The position numbers and the translations under genes were made by a program. The notes beneath the pieces were generated by a model. The model had not been told where the DNA came from and ran no database searches. It saw only the letters and a list, made by a program, of their open reading frames with translations. Shown here piece after piece: positions 51,444 through 60,125 of a stretch of 64,000 nucleotides of DNA. Position 1 is the stretch's first letter. Each line of letters starts with the position of its first letter. The stretch is from Geothrix sp. (GTDB taxonomy: Bacteria; Acidobacteriota; Holophagae; Holophagales; Holophagaceae), in assembly GCA_030824075.1 (NCBI GenBank), contig JAVBYJ010000003.1, forward strand, positions 1 to 64,000. The letters run 5' to 3'.

Positions 51444-53396
51444 TCAGGGCCTGGCCGGCACCACCGGCAGCGCCACGAAGCTCGCCTGTCCCGGCGCGTG
51501 GTAGATGCGCTGGGTGGCGGGGCGGTAGGCCTCGGGCAGGGCGAATAAGATGCTGGGCACGAAGGTCTGGGGGTTGCGGTCGTAGAGGGGGAACCAGCTG
51601 GACTGGATCTGCACCATGATGCGGTGGCCGGGCAGGAAAACGTGGTTGGCCGTGGGCAGGGCGAAGCGGTAGACCAGGGGCGCGTCAGGCTTCAGGGCCT
51701 TGGGCGTCTCCAGGCTTTCGCGGTAGCGGCCCCGGAAGATGTCCGCCGAGACCATGAGCTGGAAGCCGCCCAGGGCCGGCTGACTGGCCACTTCGTCGGG
51801 GTAGACGTCGATCACCTTCACCACCCAATCCGAATCCGTCCCGCTGGTGGAGGCCACCAGGTGGGCCACGGGCTCGCCGCTGATGCGCAGCGGGGCGGTG
51901 AGGGGTGCAGAGACGTAGGCCAGCACATCGGTGCGGCCCGAGGCTTCGCGCTGATCGTCTGTGAGCCACTGGGGCCAGGTGAGCCCCTTGTCGTAGCCCA
52001 CGGGCTGGATGGGGCGGGCGCGGAAGGGCACGGGCTTGGCGGGATCCGAGACGTAGGCGTCGAAGGGCGCGTCGCCCGCCTTCGGCGCGGTGGTGGTCAC
52101 CTTCAGGCCCGCGCCGAGATAAAACGGCGTGGCGGCGGTGGCCGTCCCCGCGCCCGCCATGGGCCAGCCCGGCAGCTTGCGCCAGGTGTTGGTGCCGGTT
52201 TCGAAGGCGCTCACGGGCGGCAGCTCCGCCTTCGAGCCCTTCTCACGGAGGTGCTGCTCCAGGAACGGCTTCAGGATGGTTTGGCGGAATTGCAGGCCCG
52301 TGTCCTGGTTGAATTTCAGCGGACCCAGGCTGCTGCCGTCCCCGATCTGGCCGCCATGGTTCCAAGGGCCCATGGCCAGGTAGAGCAGGTTTCCAGCTGT
52401 GTCCTTGGGTTTCAGCGCCTTCCACACGGCGATGGCGCCATAGATATCCTCAGCGTCGTAGAGGCTGTGGACGATCATCGTGGGCACCGTCAGAGGCCGT
52501 TCCGCCAGCACACGGTCCATGGCCTGCTGTTGCCAGAAGGCGTCGTAGGTCGGATGCTCCACGACCTTGCGCCAGAAGCCCAGCTGCTCCATGCCGCGGC
52601 TCTTGGCCAGCGCGCCCGTGGAACCAGACGCCAGGAACATCTCGTAGTCGTCGAAGTGGCTGGTCCACCATTTCACCTCACCGCTGCGGGTGGCCTGCTG
52701 GTCATGGATGTAGGCCAGGTTCTGGGCGCGGAAGGCGCCGTGATGGAACCAGTCGTCACCCCGCCAGCCGTCCACCATGGGGTTCATGGGCACGGCCGCC
52801 TTGAGCGCGGGGTGCGGGTTCACCAGGGCCATGAGGGGCAGGAACCCGTCGTACGAAATGCCCAGGATGCCCACCCGGCCGTTGCTTTCGGGCAGGTGCT
52901 TCACCAGCCAGTCGATGGTGTCGTAGGTGTCGGTGCTGTGATCAACCTCGGTGGGGTTGAGGGGTCCCCGCAGAGGCCGGTTCATGACGTAGTCGCCCTC
53001 GGAGCCGTATTTCCCACGCACATCCTGCACCACGCGGATGTAGCCGCCCTCGACGATGAGGTCGGTGACATTGTCGTAGCCCTGGAGGACCGGTCCCAGG
53101 TGGGCACTGTGGGCGTGGCCCGTCAGCTCGGCGGCGTTGTAGGGCGTGCGCGTCAGCAGGATGGGGGCGGCCGCTGCTCCAGGTCGGGCCCCCTTCGGTA
53201 CCAGGATGATCGTGTGCAGCTTCACCCCATCGCGCATGGGGATCATCTCCACGCGGCGCGTGTAGTCCCAGCTGTCCGCGGCCACCTTGAACGCGGCTGG
53301 CGTCTCGCTGGGCCCTGTTTCCATCTTGGGCGCCTGGGCGAACAGGCCCCCGGCCAGCAGGAGGGCAAGGAGGCTGAGGGAACACGGTGTGGGCAT
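51444..53396 (-). CDS. CocE/NonD-family exported hydrolase
   Basis: A 650-aa alpha/beta hydrolase with a signal peptide (SLSLLALLLAGGLFAQ). The nucleophile Ser lies in GILGISYDGFLPL, and the N-terminal family motifs RDGVKLHTIILVPKG and VVQDVRGKYGSEGDYV are intact. A C-terminal X-Pro dipeptidyl-peptidase jelly roll follows. The family cleaves acyl or peptide substrates such as amino-acid esters. It stands alone with a 174-bp gap upstream. Confidence 0.9.
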   Translation of the reverse strand: MPTPCSLSLLALLLAGGLFAQAPKMETGPSETPAAFKVAADSWDYTRRVEMIPMRDGVKLHTIILVPKGARPGAAAAPILLTRTPYNAAELTGHAHSAHLGPVLQGYDNVTDLIVEGGYIRVVQDVRGKYGSEGDYVMNRPLRGPLNPTEVDHSTDTYDTIDWLVKHLPESNGRVGILGISYDGFLPLMALVNPHPALKAAVPMNPMVDGWRGDDWFHHGAFRAQNLAYIHDQQATRSGEVKWWTSHFDDYEMFLASGSTGALAKSRGMEQLGFWRKVVEHPTYDAFWQQQAMDRVLAERPLTVPTMIVHSLYDAEDIYGAIAVWKALKPKDTAGNLLYLAMGPWNHGGQIGDGSSLGPLKFNQDTGLQFRQTILKPFLEQHLREKGSKAELPPVSAFETGTNTWRKLPGWPMAGAGTATAATPFYLGAGLKVTTTAPKAGDAPFDAYVSDPAKPVPFRARPIQPVGYDKGLTWPQWLTDDQREASGRTDVLAYVSAPLTAPLRISGEPVAHLVASTSGTDSDWVVKVIDVYPDEVASQPALGGFQLMVSADIFRGRYRESLETPKALKPDAPLVYRFALPTANHVFLPGHRIMVQIQSSWFPLYDRNPQTFVPSILFALPEAYRPATQRIYHAPGQASFVALPVVPARP

Positions 53397-53570
53397 AGGA
53401 CCTCCGGGGGCGCCCCCTGAATTCAGAGCGGCCGAGCCCTGGGTGCGGAACTCGGATCGGGCAGAACGGGGAGGGGATGCGACAGTCTAGCCTGGGCCGA
53501 GGGGGGGCCTGGGCTGGGTTTCAGAGAACCGGAGTCGAGGGCTCCCCACCCGGCACCGCCTGGAGAAAGC

Positions 53571-53942
53571 TCAGAGCGGCCGCAGCTGCTCCGCGAGCGT
53601 GCGGGTCTTGTCGGTGACGACGGTGCCGGTGTGAAGCGTCGACTTGCGTTCGATGAGCAGCAGGTGGCACTCCTGCTCCGCCACCGGATTGTGGCGCACG
53701 CCTTTCGGCACGACGAACAGCTCGCCTTCGCTGAGTTCGACGGAGCCCTCCTCCAGCTCGATGCGCAGGTGGCCCTTGAGCACGAGGAACAGCTCGTCCT
53801 CCTCTTCATGGCTGTGCCAGGCGAGCGATCCGTGCACCTTGGCGACTTTGAGGTAGGCCTCGTCGACCTCGCCGATCACCCGGGGCGACCAGAGCTCCGT
53901 CAGGGCGGCGGCGGCTTGCGTGGGCGATACGACCTTCAGCAT
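53571..53942 (-). CDS. cupin-domain protein
   Basis: A 123-aa single cupin. The metal motif is LAWHSHEEEDELFLVLKG (two His and a Glu), then GELFVVPKGVRHNPVAEQECHLLLIE gives the last His. Such proteins are small enzymes or sensors; the substrate is unknown. No operon partner is obvious. Confidence 0.85.
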   Translation of the reverse strand: MLKVVSPTQAAAALTELWSPRVIGEVDEAYLKVAKVHGSLAWHSHEEEDELFLVLKGHLRIELEEGSVELSEGELFVVPKGVRHNPVAEQECHLLLIERKSTLHTGTVVTDKTRTLAEQLRPL

Positions 53943-53996
53943 GGGAATTCCTGTGGGTTCACGAATGCCGTTGACGGATCCAAGGTGGACGAAGGG

Positions 53997-54488
53997 TCAG
54001 GTGGCAGGCGACTCGGGAATGGCCGTGATCTGAACCTGACAGACCACCCATTTGCCCTTGTGGCGAATGTAGGTATCGACATACCGGTAGTGCGACTGGA
54101 AGGGTTTACCTTCATACATGCCCGTCATTTTCGTTCTTCCACTCAGCAAGGCGCAATCGCCGTAGACCCGGATATCAAACTCTTCGACCGAGTAGGGATG
54201 AATGATCAGGTCCGGGGAGATGATTTCTCGCAAAAACGTCGCTTTATCGGAAACATCGCCAGTCTTGCCAATGTGCCTGAAATCAGCACTCATGTTGTCG
54301 GCTATTTTATCTAGGTTTTTACTGATGATGGCCCGGTCCCAGTCATCAGCCTGGGCCTTAAGCGCCATTGAAATCGTTTTAAGATCCGATTCGGAATGGT
54401 TGTAACTGCAGGACACCAAAAAGGACATCAAGACGATCGCCATGGCCGCAAGCCCGGGTGAACCGCCCAAATGTCGATGCGTGGTCAT
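53997..54488 (-). CDS. NTF2-like (SnoaL/DUF4440) lipoprotein
   Basis: A 163-aa protein with a lipobox (FLVSCS) after a hydrophobic helix, and an NTF2-like body: WDRAIISKNLDKIADNMSADF and then VYGDCALLSGRTKM, YVDTYIRHKGKWVVCQVQ. The ATG at 54488 has GGAGG 6 bp upstream. Its AT content is higher than neighbours. A second NTF2-like lipoprotein lies upstream, so they may be relatives. Confidence 0.75.
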   Translation of the reverse strand: MTTHRHLGGSPGLAAMAIVLMSFLVSCSYNHSESDLKTISMALKAQADDWDRAIISKNLDKIADNMSADFRHIGKTGDVSDKATFLREIISPDLIIHPYSVEEFDIRVYGDCALLSGRTKMTGMYEGKPFQSHYRYVDTYIRHKGKWVVCQVQITAIPESPAT

Positions 54489-54615
54489 GGGGTGCCTCCG
54501 GGTTTGATCTGCGACGGGATGAGGGTGCGGCGACCGGGTGAAAACCATCCCCCGCCCCAGACATGTGCGCCCGGGAGCCGAGGGGTGCGAGCGGTGAAGG
54601 GGTCAGCCATGGGCG

Positions 54616-55041
54616 TCAGGGTGACAGGATGGCTTGAATGATCTGGCTGTTTTGAACCTTAAAGGTGTTTTCGATTTCTTGGCGGACCTTGGCTCCGTGA
54701 GCCTGGTGGGTCACCATCACCCGGGCTTTGACCACCCCCTCCCGAAGGAGGATCGAGGTGATTTCAACGGAATACTGGGGATCCCGGGTCCACCCCTCCA
54801 CGCGCTGGGCGACTTCTCTGCCCTTGCCCCAGGCCTTGGAACCCACCATGACCTGGACCTCCTCGGCCAGCAGGTTGGCAAGGGCGGCTTGGCTCTTGGC
54901 ATTGATGGCTGCGTAGTAGGCCCTGACCACATTCATGTCCGTTTCTGCTTGCCGGGAAACACCCGGTTCCACCAGCTTGGGACGGACGCAAGCGCCCATC
55001 AGACAGCAGAAGATCGCGAGGACAACAGGAGAAGTCCGCAT
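54616..55041 (-). CDS. NTF2-like lipoprotein
   Basis: A 141-aa protein with a lipobox (LMGAC) and an NTF2-like body (VVRAYYAAINAKSQAALANLLAEEV, VEITSILLREGVVKARVMV). The ATG at 55041 has GGAGG 9 bp upstream. It precedes the other NTF2-like lipoprotein by 127 bp. Function unknown. Confidence 0.7.
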   Translation of the reverse strand: MRTSPVVLAIFCCLMGACVRPKLVEPGVSRQAETDMNVVRAYYAAINAKSQAALANLLAEEVQVMVGSKAWGKGREVAQRVEGWTRDPQYSVEITSILLREGVVKARVMVTHQAHGAKVRQEIENTFKVQNSQIIQAILSP

Positions 55042-55105
55042 TCGATGGGCCTCCGATACGAGTATGGACTGCATTCCAGGGCGGATCCCATGATCCTTCC
55101 GCGTC

Positions 55106-56089
55106 CTACCCCTTCAGCAACCGCTCCTCCGCCAGCCGGAGCATGTGCTCGGTGGTCAGGACACCATCCTGGTGGTTCATGCGCTGGAAGTGGCCCTTGA
55201 GGTGGCGCAGGGTGCGGGGGACGGCGGGGGCGAAGTGGGCCTTCTTGCGGTGCACGAGCTGGTGACCGAAGGTGCCCAGGGCCTTGAGGTTCCGCTGGAG
55301 GGCGCTGAGGTTGAGCTCCTCCAGCAGGGCCTCGTGGCTCCAGCCCAGTTCATGCTGCAGGGGATCGATGAGCGCCCGCCCGGCCTCCTTGGACCAGTCC
55401 CAGTAGGCGTCGTAGAGGAGGCTGGCCAGGTCGTAGGTGGCGGCCCCCCGGCGGGCATCCTGGAAATCAATCGCCACCAGCCGGTCGCCGTGGACCATGA
55501 GGTTGCGCACATGGAAGTCGCGGTGGGCGAAGAAGTGGGCCCGGGTCTCCAGGCTGCCGTGGATCTCTTCCATCATGCGGTCCAGCCAGCGGGGCGGATC
55601 CTTCTGCAGGAAATCCTGGAAGAAGTTGGTGCGGCAGTAGTCCCACTCGAACTGGAGCTTGGCCTGGTCGAAGGTCCGCTGCATGAAGAAGGCGTGGCCC
55701 GGCGCGCCCAGCGTGAGGGGCCCGGCCAGCGTGGTCAGCAGCCAGCCCGCCCGCTGGGCCCAGACCAGCTCCTCTTCCGGGTGCTCCATGAGGCGGCGTT
55801 CCAGCGGGGTGTCGCCCAGGTCCTCCACCAGCAGACAGCGGTCGGCATCGTCGCTCTGGAGGATGGTTGGCACCCGCAGCAGAGGATCCAGATAGGCCTG
55901 AAGGGCGCGGAACTCGAAGTAGCTGTCGTCGGTCTTCTCCGGCGTGTCCAGCGGATGCAGCACCACCAGGGCCGAGCCCAGCTGCGGATGCGCCACCCGG
56001 AAGTACTGGCGGGCCCCGGCATCACCCGCCAGGGGCTGCGGATCCTTCAGATCCCAACGGTCCAAGGCGCGTTTCAGGCGGGGTTCCAT
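55106..56089 (-). CDS. AmgK-like sugar kinase (aminoglycoside phosphotransferase family)
   Basis: A 327-aa protein. The kinase motifs are FAHRDFHVRNLMV (catalytic Asp) and LVAIDFQDARRG (metal Asp). The N-terminal half includes GDAGARQYFRV and CLLVEDLGDTPLERRL, as in AmgK, the anomeric kinase for N-acetylmuramate in peptidoglycan recycling. It follows a MurU-like gene by 58 bp on the same strand, the known AmgK-MurU pairing. The start at 56089 (MEPRLKRAL) matches the domain. Confidence 0.82.
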   Translation of the reverse strand: MEPRLKRALDRWDLKDPQPLAGDAGARQYFRVAHPQLGSALVVLHPLDTPEKTDDSYFEFRALQAYLDPLLRVPTILQSDDADRCLLVEDLGDTPLERRLMEHPEEELVWAQRAGWLLTTLAGPLTLGAPGHAFFMQRTFDQAKLQFEWDYCRTNFFQDFLQKDPPRWLDRMMEEIHGSLETRAHFFAHRDFHVRNLMVHGDRLVAIDFQDARRGAATYDLASLLYDAYWDWSKEAGRALIDPLQHELGWSHEALLEELNLSALQRNLKALGTFGHQLVHRKKAHFAPAVPRTLRHLKGHFQRMNHQDGVLTTEHMLRLAEERLLKG

Positions 56090-56147
56090 TGGACCAGAGT
56101 AATCCCGGCCCCCCGCTCCGGCCATGACCGTTGATGGGAGCCGTGGC

Positions 56148-56993
56148 TCAGAGCCCCAGCCGCACCTGGTGGCCGCCCTCCTCGAACCAGAGGGCGTCGG
56201 CGTCGGTGATGGCGGGTGGCGGTGCGGCGCCAGGGCCCAGGACGCTGCGGGTGAGTCTTCCGGCGGGTCTGGCGGCGGGATGCACGTAGCAGCCGGCCAG
56301 CCGGCCCTCCTGCTCCGGTGCCAGCTCGGCAGCGGCCTGGATGAGGGCCGCTGGTGTGCCGATCTCCCGCCAGGGGAAGGGCTCGACCACCACGCCCAAA
56401 TGGAGGGGCAGGCGGGGACGCAGCTCATTCACCTCGCTGGGCCCCTCGGGCAGCAGGGCCAGGGCTTCCGGCGACCAGGCGGCGGCTCCGGTGAAATGGA
56501 AGGGTCCTTGTGGACCCACCACGCCCTTGGGCAGCACGCGATCCTCCGCATCCATCCAGACCGGGTTCCAGTCACCGCCGGGGTGGGGGATGAGCAGCCA
56601 GCTCAGGGTGGCGCGGGACGCACGGTGGCGGTCCCGGAGCTGATCGAAAGGGACGGCCTCCGCCCACACATCGGCGTTCCAGGTGAGCAGCTCGGAAGCC
56701 ACCCGGCCCCGCGCGTGGAGCAGTCCTCCCGCGCTGCCCAGGAGCCGCGGCTCCTCGAACACCAGGAGGCCGTCCGCCACGGCACGAAGGCGCTCCGGGA
56801 ACAGGTGCGCATTGCAACCGATGGCGCAGATCCCATGGATGCGCAGGGCATCGGCGCCCCATTGCAGCAGGGGCCGGCCCTGAATCGTCCAGGCAGGCTT
56901 GGGCAGGCAGCGGCTCAGGGTGCCCATCCGCACGCCCAGGCCCGCCGCGAGGAGGAAGCCCTCCAGAGGTTCAGGCCGCAGGGATTCAGGCAT
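56148..56993 (-). CDS. MurU-like nucleotidyltransferase
   Basis: A 281-aa sugar-1-phosphate nucleotidyltransferase. The signature LLAAGLGVRMGTLSRCLPKP is at residues 14-33, then LTWNADVW provides the metal Asp, and WREIGTP the C-terminal site. With the adjacent AmgK-like kinase it would convert recycled MurNAc to UDP-MurNAc, bypassing de novo synthesis. It is longer than Pseudomonas MurU (about 220 aa) because of a C-terminal extension. The start overlaps the CNNM gene by 8 bp. Confidence 0.8.
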   Translation of the reverse strand: MPESLRPEPLEGFLLAAGLGVRMGTLSRCLPKPAWTIQGRPLLQWGADALRIHGICAIGCNAHLFPERLRAVADGLLVFEEPRLLGSAGGLLHARGRVASELLTWNADVWAEAVPFDQLRDRHRASRATLSWLLIPHPGGDWNPVWMDAEDRVLPKGVVGPQGPFHFTGAAAWSPEALALLPEGPSEVNELRPRLPLHLGVVVEPFPWREIGTPAALIQAAAELAPEQEGRLAGCYVHPAARPAGRLTRSVLGPGAAPPPAITDADALWFEEGGHQVRLGL

Positions 56994-58308
56994 CCCGGGG
57001 TTCCGGGGCGCTGGCTTCCTGTGGCAGAGGCTTGAGCAGGAACTGGCCTGGGGCCAGGCCGCGCATGGAGAGCACCCGGATGCGCCAGCCTTGGATCCGC
57101 AGTTCGTCGCCGGGCCGCAGCACGCGGCCGAGGCGCTCCTGGAAGAAGCCGCCGAGGCTCACGGAGCCCGCCTCGGTTTCGAGGTTGAGCCGCAGATGGT
57201 CCACCAGTTGCTCCAGCATGACGTTCCCCTGTGCCAGCCAGGCGCCGCCCCGGGTCCGGCGAAGCTGGATGGCCTCGCGGTCGAACTCGTCCTGGATCTC
57301 GCCCACCAGCTCCTCCAGCACGTCCTCCAGAGTCACCAGGCCGTCCACCCCGCCGTGCTCATTCACCACGAGGGCCAGGTGCTGTTTGCGCTGCTGGAAT
57401 TCCAGCAGTAGGCCCTGGATGGGCTTCATCTCGGGGACAAAGAAGGCGGGCCGGGCCAGTTCCCGCAGGTCCACCGCGCCGTCCGTGTCCTGCATGGCCC
57501 AGAGCAATTCCTTGAGATGGATGACGCCCACCACCCGGTCGAGATCCCCCTCCACCAGCGGAATGCGCGTGTGGGGCGTGGTGCGGGCCAGGCCGAGGTT
57601 GGCCTCCAGGCTGCGGGTCAGATCGAAACAGACGACCCGGGCCCGGGGCACGGCGATCTCCTTCACCGTGCGGCGGCTGAAATCGAAGAGGTTCTCGATG
57701 AGTTCCTTGCGGTCCAGTTCGAGGTGGCCTTCCGCCTGGCTGCGCTCGAGCATCCGCCGGAACTCGGCTTCGCTGGGCAGCAGGTCCTCTGCGTCGGACT
57801 CCGGATGCACGCCAAAGATCCGCAGGACGAAGTGGCTCAATTTCGTGAGCCCCCAGGTGAGGGGCCGCACCATGCGCGACCAGGCCAGCAGCGGCGCCGC
57901 GGTGCGCAGGGCCCAGGGCAGCGCGGACCGGATGGCAAGGCTGCGGGGCACCAATTCTGCCAGCACCACATGGAAGGTGGTCATGATCAGCAGCGCGACG
58001 CCGGAACTCAAGGGCACCACCAGCGCAGGCCAGGGCAGGTGGCCGAACAGGGCCTTGAAGGGGTGGCTGAACAGTTCCTCGCCCACGGCACCCAGGGCCA
58101 GGGCGCACAGCACGATGCCCGCCTGGATGGCGGACAGATGGTGGGACAGGCCGCGGTGAATCTCGAGCGCCCGGGACGCGCGTGGATCGGTGTCCGCCAG
58201 GGCTTCGAGCTGCGTTTCTCTCACCCGTACGGCCGCGAACTCGGCCATGACGAAGAAGGCGCTGATGGAGATGAGGGCGGCGCAGATGAGGGCCGCGAGG
58301 AGGGTCAC
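56986..58308 (-). CDS. CNNM/CorC family protein (DUF21, CBS, CorC_HlyC)
   Basis: A 440-aa membrane protein. N-terminal DUF21 helices (LLAALICAALISISAFFVMAEF opening, split here) are followed by a CBS pair (IAVPRARVVCFDL; PIQGLLLEFQQRKQHLALVVNEHGGVDGLVTLEDVLEELVG as split motifs) and a CorC_HlyC domain. Such proteins handle Mg(2+) or Co(2+) export. Its start lies 5 bp after the FrzS-like gene stop. Confidence 0.88.
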   Translation of the reverse strand: MTLLAALICAALISISAFFVMAEFAAVRVRETQLEALADTDPRASRALEIHRGLSHHLSAIQAGIVLCALALGAVGEELFSHPFKALFGHLPWPALVVPLSSGVALLIMTTFHVVLAELVPRSLAIRSALPWALRTAAPLLAWSRMVRPLTWGLTKLSHFVLRIFGVHPESDAEDLLPSEAEFRRMLERSQAEGHLELDRKELIENLFDFSRRTVKEIAVPRARVVCFDLTRSLEANLGLARTTPHTRIPLVEGDLDRVVGVIHLKELLWAMQDTDGAVDLRELARPAFFVPEMKPIQGLLLEFQQRKQHLALVVNEHGGVDGLVTLEDVLEELVGEIQDEFDREAIQLRRTRGGAWLAQGNVMLEQLVDHLRLNLETEAGSVSLGGFFQERLGRVLRPGDELRIQGWRIRVLSMRGLAPGQFLLKPLPQEASAPEPRDA

Positions 58309-58313
58309 GGCAG

Positions 58314-60008
58314 CTAGCCTCGCGCGAGGTCGGAACCGCGCCGGAGCTTGTCCTGGATTTCCTGCAGCAGGCCATCGAGGTTTTGCAGGCGGTCGCGGTG
58401 TTCGGAGAGCTGGCCGTGAACGGATTGTTTCTCGCGCTCAAGCGCCCCGTGGGCCTCCTGCTGATCCGCCAGCGCCTGGTTCAGGCGCTGGATCTCAACC
58501 TCTTTCTGATCCAGGCCATTCATCAATTCGAGCCGTTCACCCTCATGCAGGATCTTGGCTTCGTCGTGCTCCTGAAGGAGTCCGGCCAACTGGGAGGTCA
58601 GACGCGTGATCTCCTCCTGGCGCTGCTGGACGGTTTCCTGCCCGGCAAGGATCTGCTGATCCCGCTCGAGAACCTTGGCCTGACTGGCCTCTAGTTCCGC
58701 CTCCCGCTGCCGAAGCTGGGCGCCCAGTTCCGCCAGATCCCGGCCCTGGCCCCGCATGGTGGCTTCCAGGCCCGCGATCTCCAGCTGGTACGTGTGGGCC
58801 TTCTCCTTGTAGCCAGCCACCTCGTTCTGCACGGCCTGGTGGACGCCTTCAAGCGTGGCCTGCTGCCCGACCAGCCCCTCGATGGTGGCGTTGAGCTGCT
58901 CCTGGGCCACCTGGGTCGCGGTCAATTCCTCCTGCTTGGCGGCAAGGGCCTGTTCCTGGGCCACCAGTGCCTCCGCCTTCGCTGCGAGGGCCGCCTCCAG
59001 TTCCTGCGCCTTCACCCGGAAGGGCTCCAGATCGATGGTTTCCCGCAGCAGGCGGTCCCGCTCCTTGAGCAGTTCAATGGCCCGCTGGGCTTTCTCTCCA
59101 ACCTGATGGTTGAGGGTCTCCACCTGCTGGATCATCTCCGTCCGCTCGGTGAGGGCCTCCTTCAGCTGGGCCTTGAGCGTCTCTGTGTTCTCGCCTTCGC
59201 GCCCCCGGCTCTCTTCCAGGCCGCGAAGGGCCGCTTCGGTCTCGGTGAGCCGCGCCTTCAGGGTTTCGGATTCGCGGTTGCTGCGCTCCAGCTCGTCCAG
59301 GTTCAGGGTCACCGAATTCAGCTGCCGCTGGATCTGCTGGGCCTCCGCCTCTGCCGCCGCGAGACGCTGATCCTTGGCACGCAGTTCCTCATGGAGCGCC
59401 GCAACCTGTTCCTCCAGGAGCCGCAGGCGGCTCGTATCCGGGGGGGCGGTGGCCTTGGCGTCCAGCTGAAGGGTCTGAGCCGGCGAGGAGGGACGCACCC
59501 CGAATACCGGGGCCGAGACCGGGCTCGGGGCCGGGGCCGGGACCGGAACATCCAAGGAACTCTTGAGGCCATCCAGCCAGTCGTCCCCCAATTCCGTGTC
59601 CACCAGTTCCCCGAGCGGGTTATCGGGATCCAGGGTCCGGCCCGGGACCAGGGGCGTCAGGGCGGCCACCAGGGCGCTGGGCGCGATGGGCTTGTGCAGG
59701 TAGAGATCGGCCCGCCCCTTCAAGCTTTGGTGGCGCCGGTACTCCTCTTCCGTGGCCTTGGCGCTGATCAGGATGATCTTGATGCCGTCCAGTTTCGGGT
59801 TCTTGCGGATGGTGGAACACAGGGAGTAGCCCTTGTTTTCAGCCACCTCGACACAGATGAACACCGCAGCGCAGGTCCCGCTCTCCAGCCGCGCCACCAC
59901 ACCGTCCGGCGATCCGGCTAGCTCAAGATCGAAAGCCGCTTCGAGGCTGACCTGATGCTCCTTGAGGAAGCTCCGATCGCTGTCCACGAGGAGGAGGCGC
60001 TGGCCCAT
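58314..60008 (-). CDS. FrzS-like pseudo-receiver coiled-coil protein
   Basis: A 564-aa protein. Residues 1-125 form a receiver fold (LLLVDSDRSFLKEHQ; GYSLCSTIRKNPKL; LYLHKPIAP), but the phospho-acceptor position is Cys52, so it cannot be phosphorylated normally. The pattern is close to Myxococcus FrzS. About residues 200-560 are one long coiled coil rich in Glu, Gln and Leu. FrzS controls polar type IV pilus motility; a similar role here is inference. Confidence 0.82.
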   Translation of the reverse strand: MGQRLLLVDSDRSFLKEHQVSLEAAFDLELAGSPDGVVARLESGTCAAVFICVEVAENKGYSLCSTIRKNPKLDGIKIILISAKATEEEYRRHQSLKGRADLYLHKPIAPSALVAALTPLVPGRTLDPDNPLGELVDTELGDDWLDGLKSSLDVPVPAPAPSPVSAPVFGVRPSSPAQTLQLDAKATAPPDTSRLRLLEEQVAALHEELRAKDQRLAAAEAEAQQIQRQLNSVTLNLDELERSNRESETLKARLTETEAALRGLEESRGREGENTETLKAQLKEALTERTEMIQQVETLNHQVGEKAQRAIELLKERDRLLRETIDLEPFRVKAQELEAALAAKAEALVAQEQALAAKQEELTATQVAQEQLNATIEGLVGQQATLEGVHQAVQNEVAGYKEKAHTYQLEIAGLEATMRGQGRDLAELGAQLRQREAELEASQAKVLERDQQILAGQETVQQRQEEITRLTSQLAGLLQEHDEAKILHEGERLELMNGLDQKEVEIQRLNQALADQQEAHGALEREKQSVHGQLSEHRDRLQNLDGLLQEIQDKLRRGSDLARG

Positions 60009-60079
60009 GATCGATCCTTAGCCCTGGTTGAACCTTCGACTTTACCCTGAACGGCCTGTCCACCGTCAGGCCTGAACGG

Positions 60080-60107
60080 CGGGAACCCTGGCGAACCAGG
60101 GCTCCCG
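60080..60107. other. imperfect 12-bp hairpin between htrA and the FrzS-like gene
   Basis: CGGGAACCCTGG and CCAGGGCTCCCG pair around a CGAA loop with one mismatch. Flanking it, CCTGAACGGC occurs twice. On the minus strand no T-tract follows, so it may be a processing or attenuating hairpin rather than a full terminator. Confidence 0.4.
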
Positions 60108-60125
60108 AAGGTCAAGGGCTCCAAA

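Noticed and set aside
60050..60090. CCTGAACGGC repeated twice as a possible CRISPR or regulatory array
   Set aside because: Only two 10-bp copies without regular spacing; no array in the window.
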